DNA from: Antrihabitans auranticaus | GTDB taxonomy: Bacteria > Actinomycetota > Actinomycetes > Mycobacteriales > Mycobacteriaceae | Assembly: GCF_016481275.1 (NCBI RefSeq) | Contig: NZ_JAEMNW010000003.1 | Span: forward strand, 682,001 to 746,000 | Reading direction: 5' to 3' | Length of the DNA stretch: 64,000 bases | Shown: piece by piece, positions 53,410 through 63,239 of the stretch | How the letters are laid out: each line of letters opens with the position of its first letter | Position numbering within the stretch: the stretch's first letter is position 1 | The notes under the pieces: generated by a model | The model's input: only the letters and a program-made list of their open reading frames with translations | Databases searched by the model: none | Told to the model about the DNA's origin: nothing | Translations under genes and position numbers: made by a program

Positions 53410-54128
53410 TCCACACCGACCTCGCAGCAGCGGTGAGCGTCGAGAACCTCACCTACACCTACCCGGACGGCACCGCGGCGCTGACCGCGGTGACCCTGGA
53501 TATCGCGCCTGGCGAGCGCGTCGCGATTCTCGGACCCAACGGTGCGGGTAAGTCGACGCTGATGTTGCAGCTCAACGGCGTGCTGACGCCGGACGCGGGT
53601 ACCGTCCGGATCGGGAAGACGCCTCTCACCTCAGAGTCCGTGCGCGAGATTCGGCAACGGGTCGGTCTGGTCTTCCAAGATCCCGACGACCAGCTGTTCA
53701 TGCCGACCGTCGCACAGGATGTCGCGTTCGGACCCGCGAACTTCGGCGTGCGCGGCGCTGAACTGGACCAGCGCGTCGAGGCCGCGCTCGGCGCGGTCGG
53801 TATGGCGGGCAGCCGCGAGCGTTCCCCCGCGCATCTCTCGATCGGCGAGCGGCGCCGCGCGGCCCTGGCGACGGTGCTCGCGTGCCGACCGGACGTCCTC
53901 GTTCTCGACGAGCCGGCAGCGAACCTCGATCCGGTCGCGCGCCGTGAGCTCGCCGACGTCCTGCTCGGGCTGGGCACGACTCTCCTCATGGTCACTCATG
54001 ACCTGCCCTACGCCGCGCGGATCTGCCGGCGAGCTGTGATTCTCGACGGCGGCAGCGTGGTTGCCGACGGACCCATCGCGGAAATTCTCGGCGACACGGC
54101 GTTGCTCGCGCGGCATCGTCTAGTTTGA
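53406..54128 (+). CDS. cbiO: ECF transporter ATP-binding protein CbiO
   Basis: A 240-aa ABC ATPase. Walker A is GPNGAGKST at 43-51, the Q-loop FQDPDDQLFMPTVAQDVAFGP is typical of ECF ATPases, Walker B is VLVLDEPAANLDP, and the switch His is in MVTHD. The signature reads LSIGERRRAALA in place of LSGGQ, a modest deviation seen in some CbiO proteins. It probably works as a homodimer under CbiQ. GTG start overlapping the CbiQ stop. It ends 32 bp before recC, so the DNA-repair operon may receive read-through. Confidence 0.94.
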   Translation: MIHTDLAAAVSVENLTYTYPDGTAALTAVTLDIAPGERVAILGPNGAGKSTLMLQLNGVLTPDAGTVRIGKTPLTSESVREIRQRVGLVFQDPDDQLFMPTVAQDVAFGPANFGVRGAELDQRVEAALGAVGMAGSRERSPAHLSIGERRRAALATVLACRPDVLVLDEPAANLDPVARRELADVLLGLGTTLLMVTHDLPYAARICRRAVILDGGSVVADGPIAEILGDTALLARHRLV

Positions 54129-54160
54129 AGGAGGTCGTCGATCGGAACCGGGGGTGCGCT

Positions 54161-57100
54161 GTGCTGAGGCTGCATCGTGCGACGCGGTCGAGCACTCTTG
54201 CCGACGGGCTCGCGGACCTGCTGTCGACGCCACTCCCCGACCCGTTCGCGCCCGAGGTCGTTGCCGTTCCGGCCAAGGGTGTCGAGCGCTGGTTGAGCCA
54301 GCGGTTGTCCTGCAAACTCGGCGCCGCTACCGCGAACTCGGATGGAGTCGCAGCCAACATTCTGTTCCCGAGTCCGGCGCGGCTCGTCGAAGAGGCAATT
54401 GCTGCCGCGGGCGGATACACCGCGCAGGACGATCCGTGGTCGCATGGCCGCGTTTTGTGGTCCGTGCTCAGGGTGATCGACGAGTCGCTCGACGAGCCCT
54501 GGGCCGCGGTGATCGCGAAGCACCTCGGTCGTGGCCGGGACGGTCATCGAATCGGTCGGCGCTACGGCACAGCTGCACATGTCGCCGACCTGTTCCGGGG
54601 CTATAGCGCCGACCGACCGCAGATGCTCGTGGAATGGGCGGCGGGGCGGGATACGGACGGTGTCGATCGGCCGCTCGACGGTGACCAACTGTGGCAGGCG
54701 GAACTGTGGCGTGGCCTCCGCGAGCGCATAGGCGTCCCGAGTCCGGCCGAGCGCCTCGACGACGGATGTGCGCGTTTGCGTGCCGAACCCGACATCGTGG
54801 ACCTCCCACCTCGACTTTCGCTCTTCGGACCGACGCGGCTGACGACCGAACAGCTCCGAGTCCTGGCTGCCCTCGGCGCGAATCGCGAGGTTCACCTGTG
54901 GCTTCCGCATCCGAGTCCGGCGCTGTGGCAGAAACTGTCCGACCTACCCGCCGTCGTTCGACGTGACGCGGACGACTCGGCACTGCTGGCCTCCCATCCG
55001 CTGCTGGCGAGCCTCGCCCGCGACGTCCGTGAGGTCCAGCAGCGGCTCGGTAGCATCGCCAAAGTCACCGACGAGACCGTCGACCGGCCGCCCGATTCGT
55101 TGTTGGCGCAGGTGCAGGCCGATATCGCGGGCGACCGCGCGCCGGCGGGAGTTGCGCCGGCGGACGGAACGGTCGCGGTGCATTCGTGCCACGGCCCGTC
55201 CCGTCAGGTCGAGGTGCTGCGCGAAGCCCTGTTGCACCTGTTCGCCGACGACCCGACGCTGGAACCCCGGGATGTTCTGATCATGTGCCCGGATGTCGAG
55301 ACTTTCGCGCCACTGGTTCGCGCCGCGTTCGGGCAGGGTGTGCTCGACCATCCCGGCCACAAGCTTCGCGTCCGAATGGCCGATCGTGCGCTCCGCCAGA
55401 CCAATCCGCTGTTCGACGTGCTGGCGACGTTGCTGCACCTTGCCGACGGTCGTGCCACCGCCAGCCAGATTCTCGACCTCGCCGGGACCGGCCCGGTCCG
55501 CAAGCAGTTCCGCTTCAGCGACGAAGAGTTGGAGCGGCTGCGTGAGTGGGCAGGGGAAGCCGGTGCGAGATGGGGCATTTCGCAGCGACAGCGTGCCGCG
55601 TTCGGTTTGGAGAACTTTCCGCAGAACACGTTCAACGCCGCCCTCGACCGAATTCTCCTGGGCATCACGGCCGACGAATCGGACCTCGGCTGGCTCGACC
55701 GGACCCTGCCGCTCGATGACGTCGAAAGCAACGACATCGACTTGGCCGGCCGGTTCGCCGAGTTCGTCGACCGCGTCGCCGTGGTCTTGCACAGCTTGAG
55801 TGGGACTCGACCGGCACCGGATTGGATCGCAGCGCTGACCCGCGCCCTCGATCTGCTCGTCGACGTGAGCCACTCCGATGCGTGGCAACTCGGTCAGGCG
55901 CACCGCGAGCTCGCGGCGGCGACCGAGCACGGCACCGATGTGGCAATGCGGCTCTCCGATGTGCGGGCGATGCTCGCGAACCGGTTGGCGGGTCGGCCGA
56001 CGCGCGCCAACTTCCGGACCGGCGACCTTACGGTCGCCACGCTCGTGCCGATGCGCTCGGTGCCGCACAGGGTGGTCGTGCTGCTCGGGCTCGACGACGA
56101 GGTCTACCCGCGCACCGCGGGTCCCGACGGTGACGATATTCTGGGCCGCAATCCCTGTGTCGGCGAACGGGATCCGCGTAGCGAAGATCGGCAGCTCCTA
56201 CTCGACGCGGTGCTGTCGGCCGGTGAGCGGTTGCTGGTCTTCTACACCGGCAGGGATCCGGTAACCGGCGTCACGCGACCGCCCGCCGTGCCCGTCGGCG
56301 AGTTCCTCGACTGCGTCTCGCGAACCTTGGTCGCGGGGTCGGTCGTCACGGAGCATCCGCTGCAGGGTTTCGATCCCAAGAATTTCGATGCCGTGAAACC
56401 CTTCAGCTTCGACGCTCGCGCGCTGGTCGGTGCGCGCGCGAACGTTGGCCCGCCGCGGCAGGTCGCCCCGTTCTTGTCGGCGGCGCTTGCACCGGCGCCG
56501 AGCGAGGACGTCAGCGTCGCGGATCTTGTTGCGTTCTTTCGGCATCCAACTCAGGCGTTCCTGTATCAACGCCTGCGTGTTCGTGTGCCCGAGTTGGACG
56601 AGGACGTCGTGGATGTGCTCAGTGCCGAGCTGGACGGGCTCGCGAAATGGAGCATCGGCGACCGTTTGCTCACCGCCAGACTCGGCGGCGGTTCGCTCGA
56701 GGACCTGTGCGCAGCCGAATGGCGCCGCGGAACGCTCCCCCCGTTCAAACTCGGGACGGCGGTGCTCGACGATGTTGCGCAGTCGGTCGAGGCGCTCGTC
56801 CGTGTTTCAGAACCGGTCCACACGGGCGCGGCCGAGATGGTCGACGTCGCCATCGAACTCGGCGACGGTCGCAGAGTCGTCGGCACGGTCGGCGGGGTAC
56901 ACGGCAATGTTGTTGCTGCGACCTACTATTCGAAACTGGCCGCGAAGCATCGCCTGGAGGCGTGGATCAACCTGCTTGCCGTCGCCGCCGCGCGCCCGGG
57001 ACCGTGGGAGGCGATCACGACCGGACGGGGTTACCGGCGAGCGTTGCGCCGGTCGACGCTGGTCGCGCCATCGGATCCGGTGGAGCAGCTTCGTCGACTC

Positions 57101-57424
57101 GTCGATCTACGCGACAGGGGTGTGCAAGCGCCACTTCCGATTTCGACGAACGCGTCCGCCGTCTACGCCGAGCGCCGGCACACGGGCAACAGCGTCGACG
57201 AAGCCTTCGACGCCGCGCGCGAGACGTGGAGTGGAACCTACGGCGACAACACGGATCGAATTCTGGCCTACCTGTACGGTCCTGCGCCCAGCTTCGGTGC
57301 GTTCAGCGCAGCGCCGCCACTGCCCGACGAGCAGGCCTGGGGTCCGGATCCGAGTCGGTTCGGCGCCCTCGCGTGCCGGCTGTGGATTCCCCTTCTCGAG
57401 TCGGAATCGGTTAGGCAGCCATGA
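54161..57424 (+). CDS. recC: Exodeoxyribonuclease V gamma subunit RecC
   Basis: A 1087-aa subunit of the RecBCD helicase-nuclease, with inactive helicase-like and nuclease-like folds that hold RecB and RecD and read Chi. The start LRLHRATRSSTLADGLADLLSTPLPDPFAPEVVAVPAKGVERWLSQRL matches mycobacterial RecC closely. That supports GTG 54161 with GGGGGTG before it; the frame is open 12 codons upstream to TTG. Further marks are LFGPTRLTTEQLRVLAAL, CHGPSRQVEVLREALLHLF and DLTVATLVPMRSVPHRVVVLLGLDDEVYPR. The last codons overlap recB (ATGA). Confidence 0.95.
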   Translation: MLRLHRATRSSTLADGLADLLSTPLPDPFAPEVVAVPAKGVERWLSQRLSCKLGAATANSDGVAANILFPSPARLVEEAIAAAGGYTAQDDPWSHGRVLWSVLRVIDESLDEPWAAVIAKHLGRGRDGHRIGRRYGTAAHVADLFRGYSADRPQMLVEWAAGRDTDGVDRPLDGDQLWQAELWRGLRERIGVPSPAERLDDGCARLRAEPDIVDLPPRLSLFGPTRLTTEQLRVLAALGANREVHLWLPHPSPALWQKLSDLPAVVRRDADDSALLASHPLLASLARDVREVQQRLGSIAKVTDETVDRPPDSLLAQVQADIAGDRAPAGVAPADGTVAVHSCHGPSRQVEVLREALLHLFADDPTLEPRDVLIMCPDVETFAPLVRAAFGQGVLDHPGHKLRVRMADRALRQTNPLFDVLATLLHLADGRATASQILDLAGTGPVRKQFRFSDEELERLREWAGEAGARWGISQRQRAAFGLENFPQNTFNAALDRILLGITADESDLGWLDRTLPLDDVESNDIDLAGRFAEFVDRVAVVLHSLSGTRPAPDWIAALTRALDLLVDVSHSDAWQLGQAHRELAAATEHGTDVAMRLSDVRAMLANRLAGRPTRANFRTGDLTVATLVPMRSVPHRVVVLLGLDDEVYPRTAGPDGDDILGRNPCVGERDPRSEDRQLLLDAVLSAGERLLVFYTGRDPVTGVTRPPAVPVGEFLDCVSRTLVAGSVVTEHPLQGFDPKNFDAVKPFSFDARALVGARANVGPPRQVAPFLSAALAPAPSEDVSVADLVAFFRHPTQAFLYQRLRVRVPELDEDVVDVLSAELDGLAKWSIGDRLLTARLGGGSLEDLCAAEWRRGTLPPFKLGTAVLDDVAQSVEALVRVSEPVHTGAAEMVDVAIELGDGRRVVGTVGGVHGNVVAATYYSKLAAKHRLEAWINLLAVAAARPGPWEAITTGRGYRRALRRSTLVAPSDPVEQLRRLVDLRDRGVQAPLPISTNASAVYAERRHTGNSVDEAFDAARETWSGTYGDNTDRILAYLYGPAPSFGAFSAAPPLPDEQAWGPDPSRFGALACRLWIPLLESESVRQP

Positions 57425-60400
57425 GTTTCGATCTGTACGGCCCGCTCCCGACGGGTACCACCGTCCTCGAAGCAAGCGCGGGAACCGGTAAGACGTACGC
57501 CATAGTGGGCCTCGCCACGCGATACGTCGCGGAAGGGGTTGTCCGGCTGTCGGAGCTTTTGCTCGTGACGTTCAGCCGCGCAGCGACCCAGGAGTTGCGC
57601 GAACGTACGCGCGAACGTCTGACGTTCACGGCGACCGCGCTCGCGGATCCCGACTCGGCGCGAACCCACACCGACGACCTCGTGCGATTGCTGGCACAGG
57701 GTGACGACGCGGCGATTGCCATTGTGCGCCAGCGCCTCCTGCGTGAGCTGTCGGAGTTCGACGCCGCGACGATCGCAACGACGCACAGTTTCTGCCAGCG
57801 CATGCTGGATGCGCTCGGCATTGCCGGTGAGCGGGAACCCAATGTGTCGCTGGTCGAATCGGTCGACGATCTCGTCGCCGAGGTGGTCGAAGACCTGTAC
57901 CTGCGCGTGTACAGCAGCGAGCGGCCGCGCATGAGGCTCGAGGATGCCCGCCGTGTTGCGCTTGCGGCGATCACCGATCGCCACGCGAACCTGGCACCGG
58001 ATGCGGGCCAAGACTCGGAAGCCGCGCAGCGCGCAGCCTTCGCGGCGGCGGTTCGGCAGGAAGTGGAGCGGCGCAAACGGATCGGTGGCATTCGCGATTT
58101 CGACGACCTCCTGGTCCTGCTTCGTGACACCCTCGCCGACCCCGAGCATGGCGACGCGGCGTGCCGCCGGATCCGTGACCGCTATCGTGTGGTTCTGGTC
58201 GACGAATTCCAGGACACGGACCCGATCCAATGGGAAATTCTGCGCCGTGCGTTTCATGGTTCGACGACGCTGGTGCTCGTCGGCGATCCGAAGCAGGCGA
58301 TCTACGCGTTCCGCGGTGCCGAAGTCTCGAGCTACCTGAGTGCGGTGCGCCTCGCAGACAGCCGGCAAGAGCTGACCAAGAACTTCCGCAGTGACGCCGG
58401 ACTGTTGACTGCCCTGGACCACCTCTACGGTGGAGCCGCACTGGGGCACCCGGAAATCGTTGTGCATCAGGTCGATCCGAGCGATCCGGCGAAGAGCAGA
58501 CTCGCAAGCGGCAAACCCCTGCGGGTGCGTTACCTACCGCGGACGGGTTCGGGTCCGACCGGCAAGAGTGGGTTCGCCAGTGCCGCCGATCTGCGCAGGC
58601 GGGTCGCCGCGGACCTCGCCGCCGACGTGGTCGCCCGGCTCGACGGTTCGGTGGAGCCTGGCGACATCGCCGTGCTGGCTCGCCGCTGGGCGCACATTCC
58701 CTTCATTCGTGACGCGCTCGACGCGGTCGGCGTGCCGTCGGTTCTCGCCGGGGGTACGAGCGTCTTCGCGACCGACACTGCGACACATTGGCTTTGGTTG
58801 ATGCAGGCACTCGCCGCGCCGCACCGGCAGGATCGGATTCGTTTGGCAGCGCTGACGCCGCTGCTGGGCTTCACGGCGGCCGAACTCGATGCGCGTGGCG
58901 ACGACATCGTCGCCGAAGTCAGCGGTCAGCTGCGGGAGTGGGCTGCACTCTTTGCGTTGTCCGGTTTCGCGGCCTTGTTCGAGCGGTTGTCGGCGCAGAC
59001 AAATCTCGACGGTCGGCTGCTGGGGGTCGTTGCGGGTGAGCGGGTTCTGACGGACGTTCGCCACATCGCGCAGCTGCTCAATCGCGTTGCGGTGGAACAG
59101 TCGCTGGGTTTGATCGCCCTCACACGCTGGCTTACCGACCGTATCGAGGACCCGAAGTCGGGTGGATCCCTGGACCGGGTGCGGCGGTTGGACAGCGACG
59201 CTGCCGCAATGCAGATCGCGACCGTGCACGCCAGCAAGGGCCTGGAGTTTCCCGTCGTCTATGTGCCGTACGGCTGGGACGGTGCCAAGAATCCGAATCC
59301 GAGCACGCTCCTTCTGCACGGCGCGGCCGGCGAACGGATCCTCGATGTCGGCGGGCAGACCGGTCCGGGGTATCGAGAACGACAGCAGCGCAGCGATATC
59401 GAGGAAGCCGGCGAGGAACTGAGGCTGCTGTACGTAGCCGTTACGCGGGCAATGTCGCAGGTGGTCCTATGGTGGGTGCCCGGATTCTCGACAGGTATTT
59501 CGCCGCTGCACCGGTTCGTCATGGGACGGGTCGCGGATTCCCCCGAAGTCGAACTCCGCGCGACGGTGCCCGACGACGTGACGGCCGCCGCCCGACTCGC
59601 CGCTTGGGGCGACGCGGCCGCCGACGTCATATCCGTGGAGCCCGTTCCGCCGGGTGCATCGGACACGACCCGGTGGAGTCCCGGCGGTTCGAGCGAAACT
59701 GCCTTGGCTGCAGCGATGTTCACGCGGGAGCTCGATATGGGCTGGCGCCGGACCTCCTACTCGGCTCTCACCGCGACGGTTCACGAAACCGGGCACGTCG
59801 GCAGTGAAGCCGAAGAGCCGGGTACGACCGACGAGCCCGACGAGGTCGCGCTCGACGAGACGGTCGTCGACGGGCCGCCGTCGCCGATGAACGGGTTCCC
59901 ACCAGGTCCCGCGTTCGGCACGCTCGTACACGAGGTTCTCGAGGTGGTCGACACCTCGGTGCCGAATCTATCGAACGAGTTGCTGACGAAGTCCAGGCAG
60001 GCGATCGCCGCGAGCCTTGCCGCGATCGAACCCGCGGACCTCGCGGCTGCTCTCGAACTGGTCATGCAGACACCCCTCGGCTATGGGACGCTTGCGGAGG
60101 TCCGGCCAGGAGATCGATTGGCCGAGTTGGATTTCGAACTCCCACTGGCAGGCGGTGACAATCCGACCGTCGAGCATGTGACGCTCGTCCGGATCGCGGA
60201 CCTACTACGCCGCTACCTACCGGCAGACGACGTGTTGGCGCCCTACGCCGGAATGCTCGCAACTGTGGACGCGGCTCCCCTGCGCGGATATCTCTCCGGC
60301 AGTATCGACTTGGTGGTCCGGACCCCAGATCAGCGGTTCGTCGTCGCCGACTACAAGACGAACAGGATCGTCCACGGCGAACTTTCGGTGCTGCATTTCG

Positions 60401-60657
60401 ACCGAGCGGCGATGGCGGGTGAAATGTTGCGGTCGCATTATCCGCTGCAGGCGTTGCTGTATTCGGTTGCTCTGCATCGGTATCTGCGCTGGCGGCTCAC
60501 CGACTACGATCCGCACCGGCATCTCGGCGGAGTGCAGTATCTGTTCGTGCGCGGGATGATCGGTCCGGACACCCCGCCGGGTTGTGGCGTTTTCGACTGG
60601 GAGCCACCGGCGGATCTCATTGTGGCACTGTCGGATTTGCTGGCGGGCGTGCGATGA
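57421..60657 (+). CDS. recB: Exodeoxyribonuclease V beta subunit RecB
   Basis: A 1078-aa 3'-5' helicase and nuclease. Motif I EASAGTGKT is at 17-25, motif Ia TFSRAATQELRERTRERL follows, motif II VVLVDEFQDTDPIQW is near 260, and motif VI is LRLLYVAVTRAMSQVV. The C-terminal nuclease domain keeps its catalytic residues: His in FGTLVHEVLE, Asp in GSIDLVV and the Asp-x-Lys of VVADYKTN (near residue 980). All activities should be intact. It lies between recC and recD with 4-bp overlaps at both ends. Confidence 0.96.
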   Translation: MSFDLYGPLPTGTTVLEASAGTGKTYAIVGLATRYVAEGVVRLSELLLVTFSRAATQELRERTRERLTFTATALADPDSARTHTDDLVRLLAQGDDAAIAIVRQRLLRELSEFDAATIATTHSFCQRMLDALGIAGEREPNVSLVESVDDLVAEVVEDLYLRVYSSERPRMRLEDARRVALAAITDRHANLAPDAGQDSEAAQRAAFAAAVRQEVERRKRIGGIRDFDDLLVLLRDTLADPEHGDAACRRIRDRYRVVLVDEFQDTDPIQWEILRRAFHGSTTLVLVGDPKQAIYAFRGAEVSSYLSAVRLADSRQELTKNFRSDAGLLTALDHLYGGAALGHPEIVVHQVDPSDPAKSRLASGKPLRVRYLPRTGSGPTGKSGFASAADLRRRVAADLAADVVARLDGSVEPGDIAVLARRWAHIPFIRDALDAVGVPSVLAGGTSVFATDTATHWLWLMQALAAPHRQDRIRLAALTPLLGFTAAELDARGDDIVAEVSGQLREWAALFALSGFAALFERLSAQTNLDGRLLGVVAGERVLTDVRHIAQLLNRVAVEQSLGLIALTRWLTDRIEDPKSGGSLDRVRRLDSDAAAMQIATVHASKGLEFPVVYVPYGWDGAKNPNPSTLLLHGAAGERILDVGGQTGPGYRERQQRSDIEEAGEELRLLYVAVTRAMSQVVLWWVPGFSTGISPLHRFVMGRVADSPEVELRATVPDDVTAAARLAAWGDAAADVISVEPVPPGASDTTRWSPGGSSETALAAAMFTRELDMGWRRTSYSALTATVHETGHVGSEAEEPGTTDEPDEVALDETVVDGPPSPMNGFPPGPAFGTLVHEVLEVVDTSVPNLSNELLTKSRQAIAASLAAIEPADLAAALELVMQTPLGYGTLAEVRPGDRLAELDFELPLAGGDNPTVEHVTLVRIADLLRRYLPADDVLAPYAGMLATVDAAPLRGYLSGSIDLVVRTPDQRFVVADYKTNRIVHGELSVLHFDRAAMAGEMLRSHYPLQALLYSVALHRYLRWRLTDYDPHRHLGGVQYLFVRGMIGPDTPPGCGVFDWEPPADLIVALSDLLAGVR

Positions 60658-62450
60658 ACGGCCCGTTGATAGCGAAACGCGCCAAGGGACTGCTTCAGGT
60701 CTTCAACGAAGCGGGCGTGCTCGTCGCTGCCGATGTGCACGTGGCGTCGCGTCTGTCGAAGCTCGGTGGTGAGGAGAACGAGAGCGTGCTGCTTGCCGCC
60801 GCCCTCGCCGTGCGTGCCGTTCGCCTCGGTTCCGTGTGCGTCGAGCTGGACCGCATCCGCGACGTCAGCGTGGACGAGACGTCGAAAGAAGAACTCGACG
60901 AATTGCCCTGGCCTGCAACGGAGGACATTCTGTCCGGACTGCGGAGCAGTCCGCTCGTGGTCGGTGGGACGGCAGGTCCGCTGCGGCCGTTGCGGCTCTT
61001 GGATACGGCCGACGGCGCGCTGCTGTACCTCGACCGCTATTTCCGCCAGGAGCAGAGCATCCGACAGGTTCTCGACGATCGGGCAACCCGATTCCCGGCC
61101 GTCGATGCGGAGAAACTGGCGACAGGGTTGCAGGAATACTTCTCCTCCCCCGCACCCGACCGGCAGCGGATCGCAGCGGCCCTCGCGGCGACGCATTGGA
61201 CGTCGATCGTGGCGGGTGGTCCTGGCACAGGTAAGACACACGCCGTCGCTCGCGTTCTCGCGCTCTTGTTCGCCGAACATGGCCCGGCATTGCGCGTCGG
61301 ACTCGCCGCGCCGACCGGAAAAGCTGCCGCGCAGCTCGAGGAAGCGGTGAATGCTCAGGCCGAATTGCTCGGGCTGCCAGCCGGTTTGCGCGCAATGACG
61401 CTGCATCGGCTTCTTGGCTCGCGCGGGTCGGGTACGCGCTTCCGGCACGATGCCACAAACAAGTTGCCCTACGACGTCGTCGTGCTCGACGAAACGTCGA
61501 TGGTGTCGCTGACGCTCATGTGCCGGCTGCTCGAGGCGGTGCGGCCGGACGCGCGGCTGTTGCTGGTCGGCGATCCCGACCAGCTGATGTCCGTCGACGC
61601 GGGTGCGGTACTTGCCGACCTCGTTGCGAGACCGGTCCGTACACAGGCGAATCCGGCGTTCACCGAGCTTGTCGCCGCGGATCTGGCCGCTGCGCCCGAT
61701 ACTGCAGACCGCCTGGCCGCGGGCGTAGTCCGCTTGACAGAGGGGCGTCGTTTCGGTGGCGTGATCGCGGACCTCGCTGCGGCCGTTCGGGAGGGCCGGA
61801 GCCAAGAAGCGCTGGAGCTGTTGACGAGTGGGTCCGACGAGGTTTCGTTCGTGTCCTACGACGATGTGGACGCGTTGCGTAAGAACGTCATTGCGACAGA
61901 TTCCGCGGTGACAGCGGCGGCGTCGGCCGGGGATGCAAGGGCTGCGCTCGAAGCGTTGAAAACCCATCGCTTGCTCTGTGCCCACCGGGACGGTCCGTTC
62001 GGGGTTGCGCACTGGACCAAGCAGGCGGCGGAGTGGATCGGTGCCCATATCGACCCGACCCGGTTGCAAGCAGGTCAGCCGCTGCTGGTCACCGCAAACG
62101 ATCACGAGATCCGGATCTACAACGGCGACACCGGTGTCATCGTGGCGACCGAATCGGGCGACCTCATGGCCGCATTCCTTCGCGGCGGGGAGCCGATTCT
62201 GCTACACCCCAGTCGCTTGCCCGCGTTGCAGACCGTCTATGCGATGACGATCCACCGCAGTCAGGGCAGCCAGTACGACACCGCGTCCGTGCTGCTCCCC
62301 GACGCCAATTCCTCCCTGCTGACGCGCGAACTGCTCTACACAGCCATCACCAGGGCCCGCACTCACGTGCGTGTCGTCGGGACCGAAGAGGCTTTTCTGG
62401 CTGGGGTGGAACGGCAGGTCCTGCGAGCCAGTGGGTTGCGCAAGTACTGA
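60654..62450 (+). CDS. recD: Exodeoxyribonuclease V alpha subunit RecD
   Basis: A 598-aa 5'-3' SF1B helicase. After an N-terminal domain of about 175 residues that docks to RecC comes motif I GGPGTGKTHAVARVLALL (near 188), APTGKAAAQLEEAV (Ia), VVLDETSMVSLTLMCRLLEAV (II), LLLVGDPDQL (III), and the C-terminal MTIHRSQGSQYDTASVLLP and LLYTAITRARTHVRVVG (V, VI). The start ATG at 60654 overlaps the recB stop. It completes the recC-recB-recD order usual in actinobacteria, which also have AdnAB and other end-resection enzymes. Confidence 0.96.
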   Translation: MNGPLIAKRAKGLLQVFNEAGVLVAADVHVASRLSKLGGEENESVLLAAALAVRAVRLGSVCVELDRIRDVSVDETSKEELDELPWPATEDILSGLRSSPLVVGGTAGPLRPLRLLDTADGALLYLDRYFRQEQSIRQVLDDRATRFPAVDAEKLATGLQEYFSSPAPDRQRIAAALAATHWTSIVAGGPGTGKTHAVARVLALLFAEHGPALRVGLAAPTGKAAAQLEEAVNAQAELLGLPAGLRAMTLHRLLGSRGSGTRFRHDATNKLPYDVVVLDETSMVSLTLMCRLLEAVRPDARLLLVGDPDQLMSVDAGAVLADLVARPVRTQANPAFTELVAADLAAAPDTADRLAAGVVRLTEGRRFGGVIADLAAAVREGRSQEALELLTSGSDEVSFVSYDDVDALRKNVIATDSAVTAAASAGDARAALEALKTHRLLCAHRDGPFGVAHWTKQAAEWIGAHIDPTRLQAGQPLLVTANDHEIRIYNGDTGVIVATESGDLMAAFLRGGEPILLHPSRLPALQTVYAMTIHRSQGSQYDTASVLLPDANSSLLTRELLYTAITRARTHVRVVGTEEAFLAGVERQVLRASGLRKY

Positions 62451-62493
62451 GTCGGATCCCAGTTCCTTCGCGCTGCTCGCCGTTTCGATCCAT

Positions 62494-62513
62494 GCTCGCG
62501 ATATAACGCGAGC
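62494..62513. terminator. Short stem-loop after recD
   Basis: GCTCGCG (62494-62500) and CGCGAGC (62507-62513) pair perfectly around ATATAA, 44 nt after the recD stop. The stem is only 7 bp and no T-tract follows, so it is a weak terminator candidate. Confidence 0.4.
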
Positions 62514-62590
62514 GTGGAACAAGGTCGCGAGCGAGGTGGTGGTGCAGTGGCGACGCCGGCGGGTTCCTCGCGCCATCGACAAAACTGCGG

Positions 62591-62740
62591 ATGCGGTTGC
62601 GCAACTGGACCTTCAAGTTCCGTCCTGCTCTCTGGCTGATGATGAAGCTGACCGACTGGTTTGCGACCGCTATCGAAATGCCTGATTACCAGCCGGTTTC
62701 CGGCGGCGGTATGCGGGTAATCAACCGGCATGAGGACTGA
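62591..62740 (+). CDS. Possible 49-aa small protein
   Basis: ATG 62591 opens a 50-codon frame ending in TGA at 62738-62740, 11 bp into the next gene. The product is basic and aromatic at its start (MRLRNWTFKFRPALWLMMKL) and ends in a patterned segment (EMPDYQPVSGGGMRVINR). Third codon positions are mostly G or C, as in real genes here, and the overlap with the downstream start suggests coupling. No clear ribosome site precedes the ATG and no homologue comes to mind. A single amphipathic or membrane-peripheral helix at residues 12-29 is plausible. Confidence 0.4.
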   Translation: MRLRNWTFKFRPALWLMMKLTDWFATAIEMPDYQPVSGGGMRVINRHED

Positions 62741-63239
62741 ACTCGATCCGGAATTCAGCGAGGAGACGGCGCAACCGATCGACTGGTCGGTGGCGGACAA
62801 AGTTCTGACCGAAGCCGAAACCTCGTGGTTGGCAACCGTACGGCCGACGGGGCGACCGCATGTGACGCCGCTGATCACGGTCTGGCTCGACGGTGCGATT
62901 CACTTCACCGCTGGTCCCCGCGAACGAAAGACTCGAAACCTTCGCGAGAACTCGAAAGTCGTCGTCACCACCGGCAACAACACCCTGAGCGACGGCCTCG
63001 ACGTCGTCGTCGAGGGCGATGCGATCCGGACAACCGATCAGGACACACTGCGGCGAATTGCCGAGGCCTATCTGGGCAAGTACGGCGAGACCTGGCGTTT
63101 CTCGGTCGGCGACGGCGTGCTGATCGACCCGAGCGGCCGGAACGACGGTTGGGTCTTCGCGGTCACGCCGCGGGTCGCCTTCGCTTTCGGGAAAGTTCCG
63201 TACAGCCAGACACGCTACGAATTCCGCGAACAATCCTGA
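62730..63239 (+). CDS. Pyridoxamine-5'-phosphate-oxidase-like split-barrel protein
   Basis: A 169-aa FMN- or F420-binding split-barrel protein (TSWLATVRPTGRPHVTPLITVWLDGAIHFTAGPRERKTRNLRENSKVVVTTGNN). The AGPRERKTRNL segment contacts the cofactor phosphate. This is the FDOR type common in mycolic-acid bacteria, where many members use F420 for reductions or have lost activity. Conserved C-terminal WVFAVTPRVAFAFGK. ATG 62730; the last 25 bp overlap the convergent gene, another protein of the same superfamily. Confidence 0.88.
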   Translation: MRTELDPEFSEETAQPIDWSVADKVLTEAETSWLATVRPTGRPHVTPLITVWLDGAIHFTAGPRERKTRNLRENSKVVVTTGNNTLSDGLDVVVEGDAIRTTDQDTLRRIAEAYLGKYGETWRFSVGDGVLIDPSGRNDGWVFAVTPRVAFAFGKVPYSQTRYEFREQS

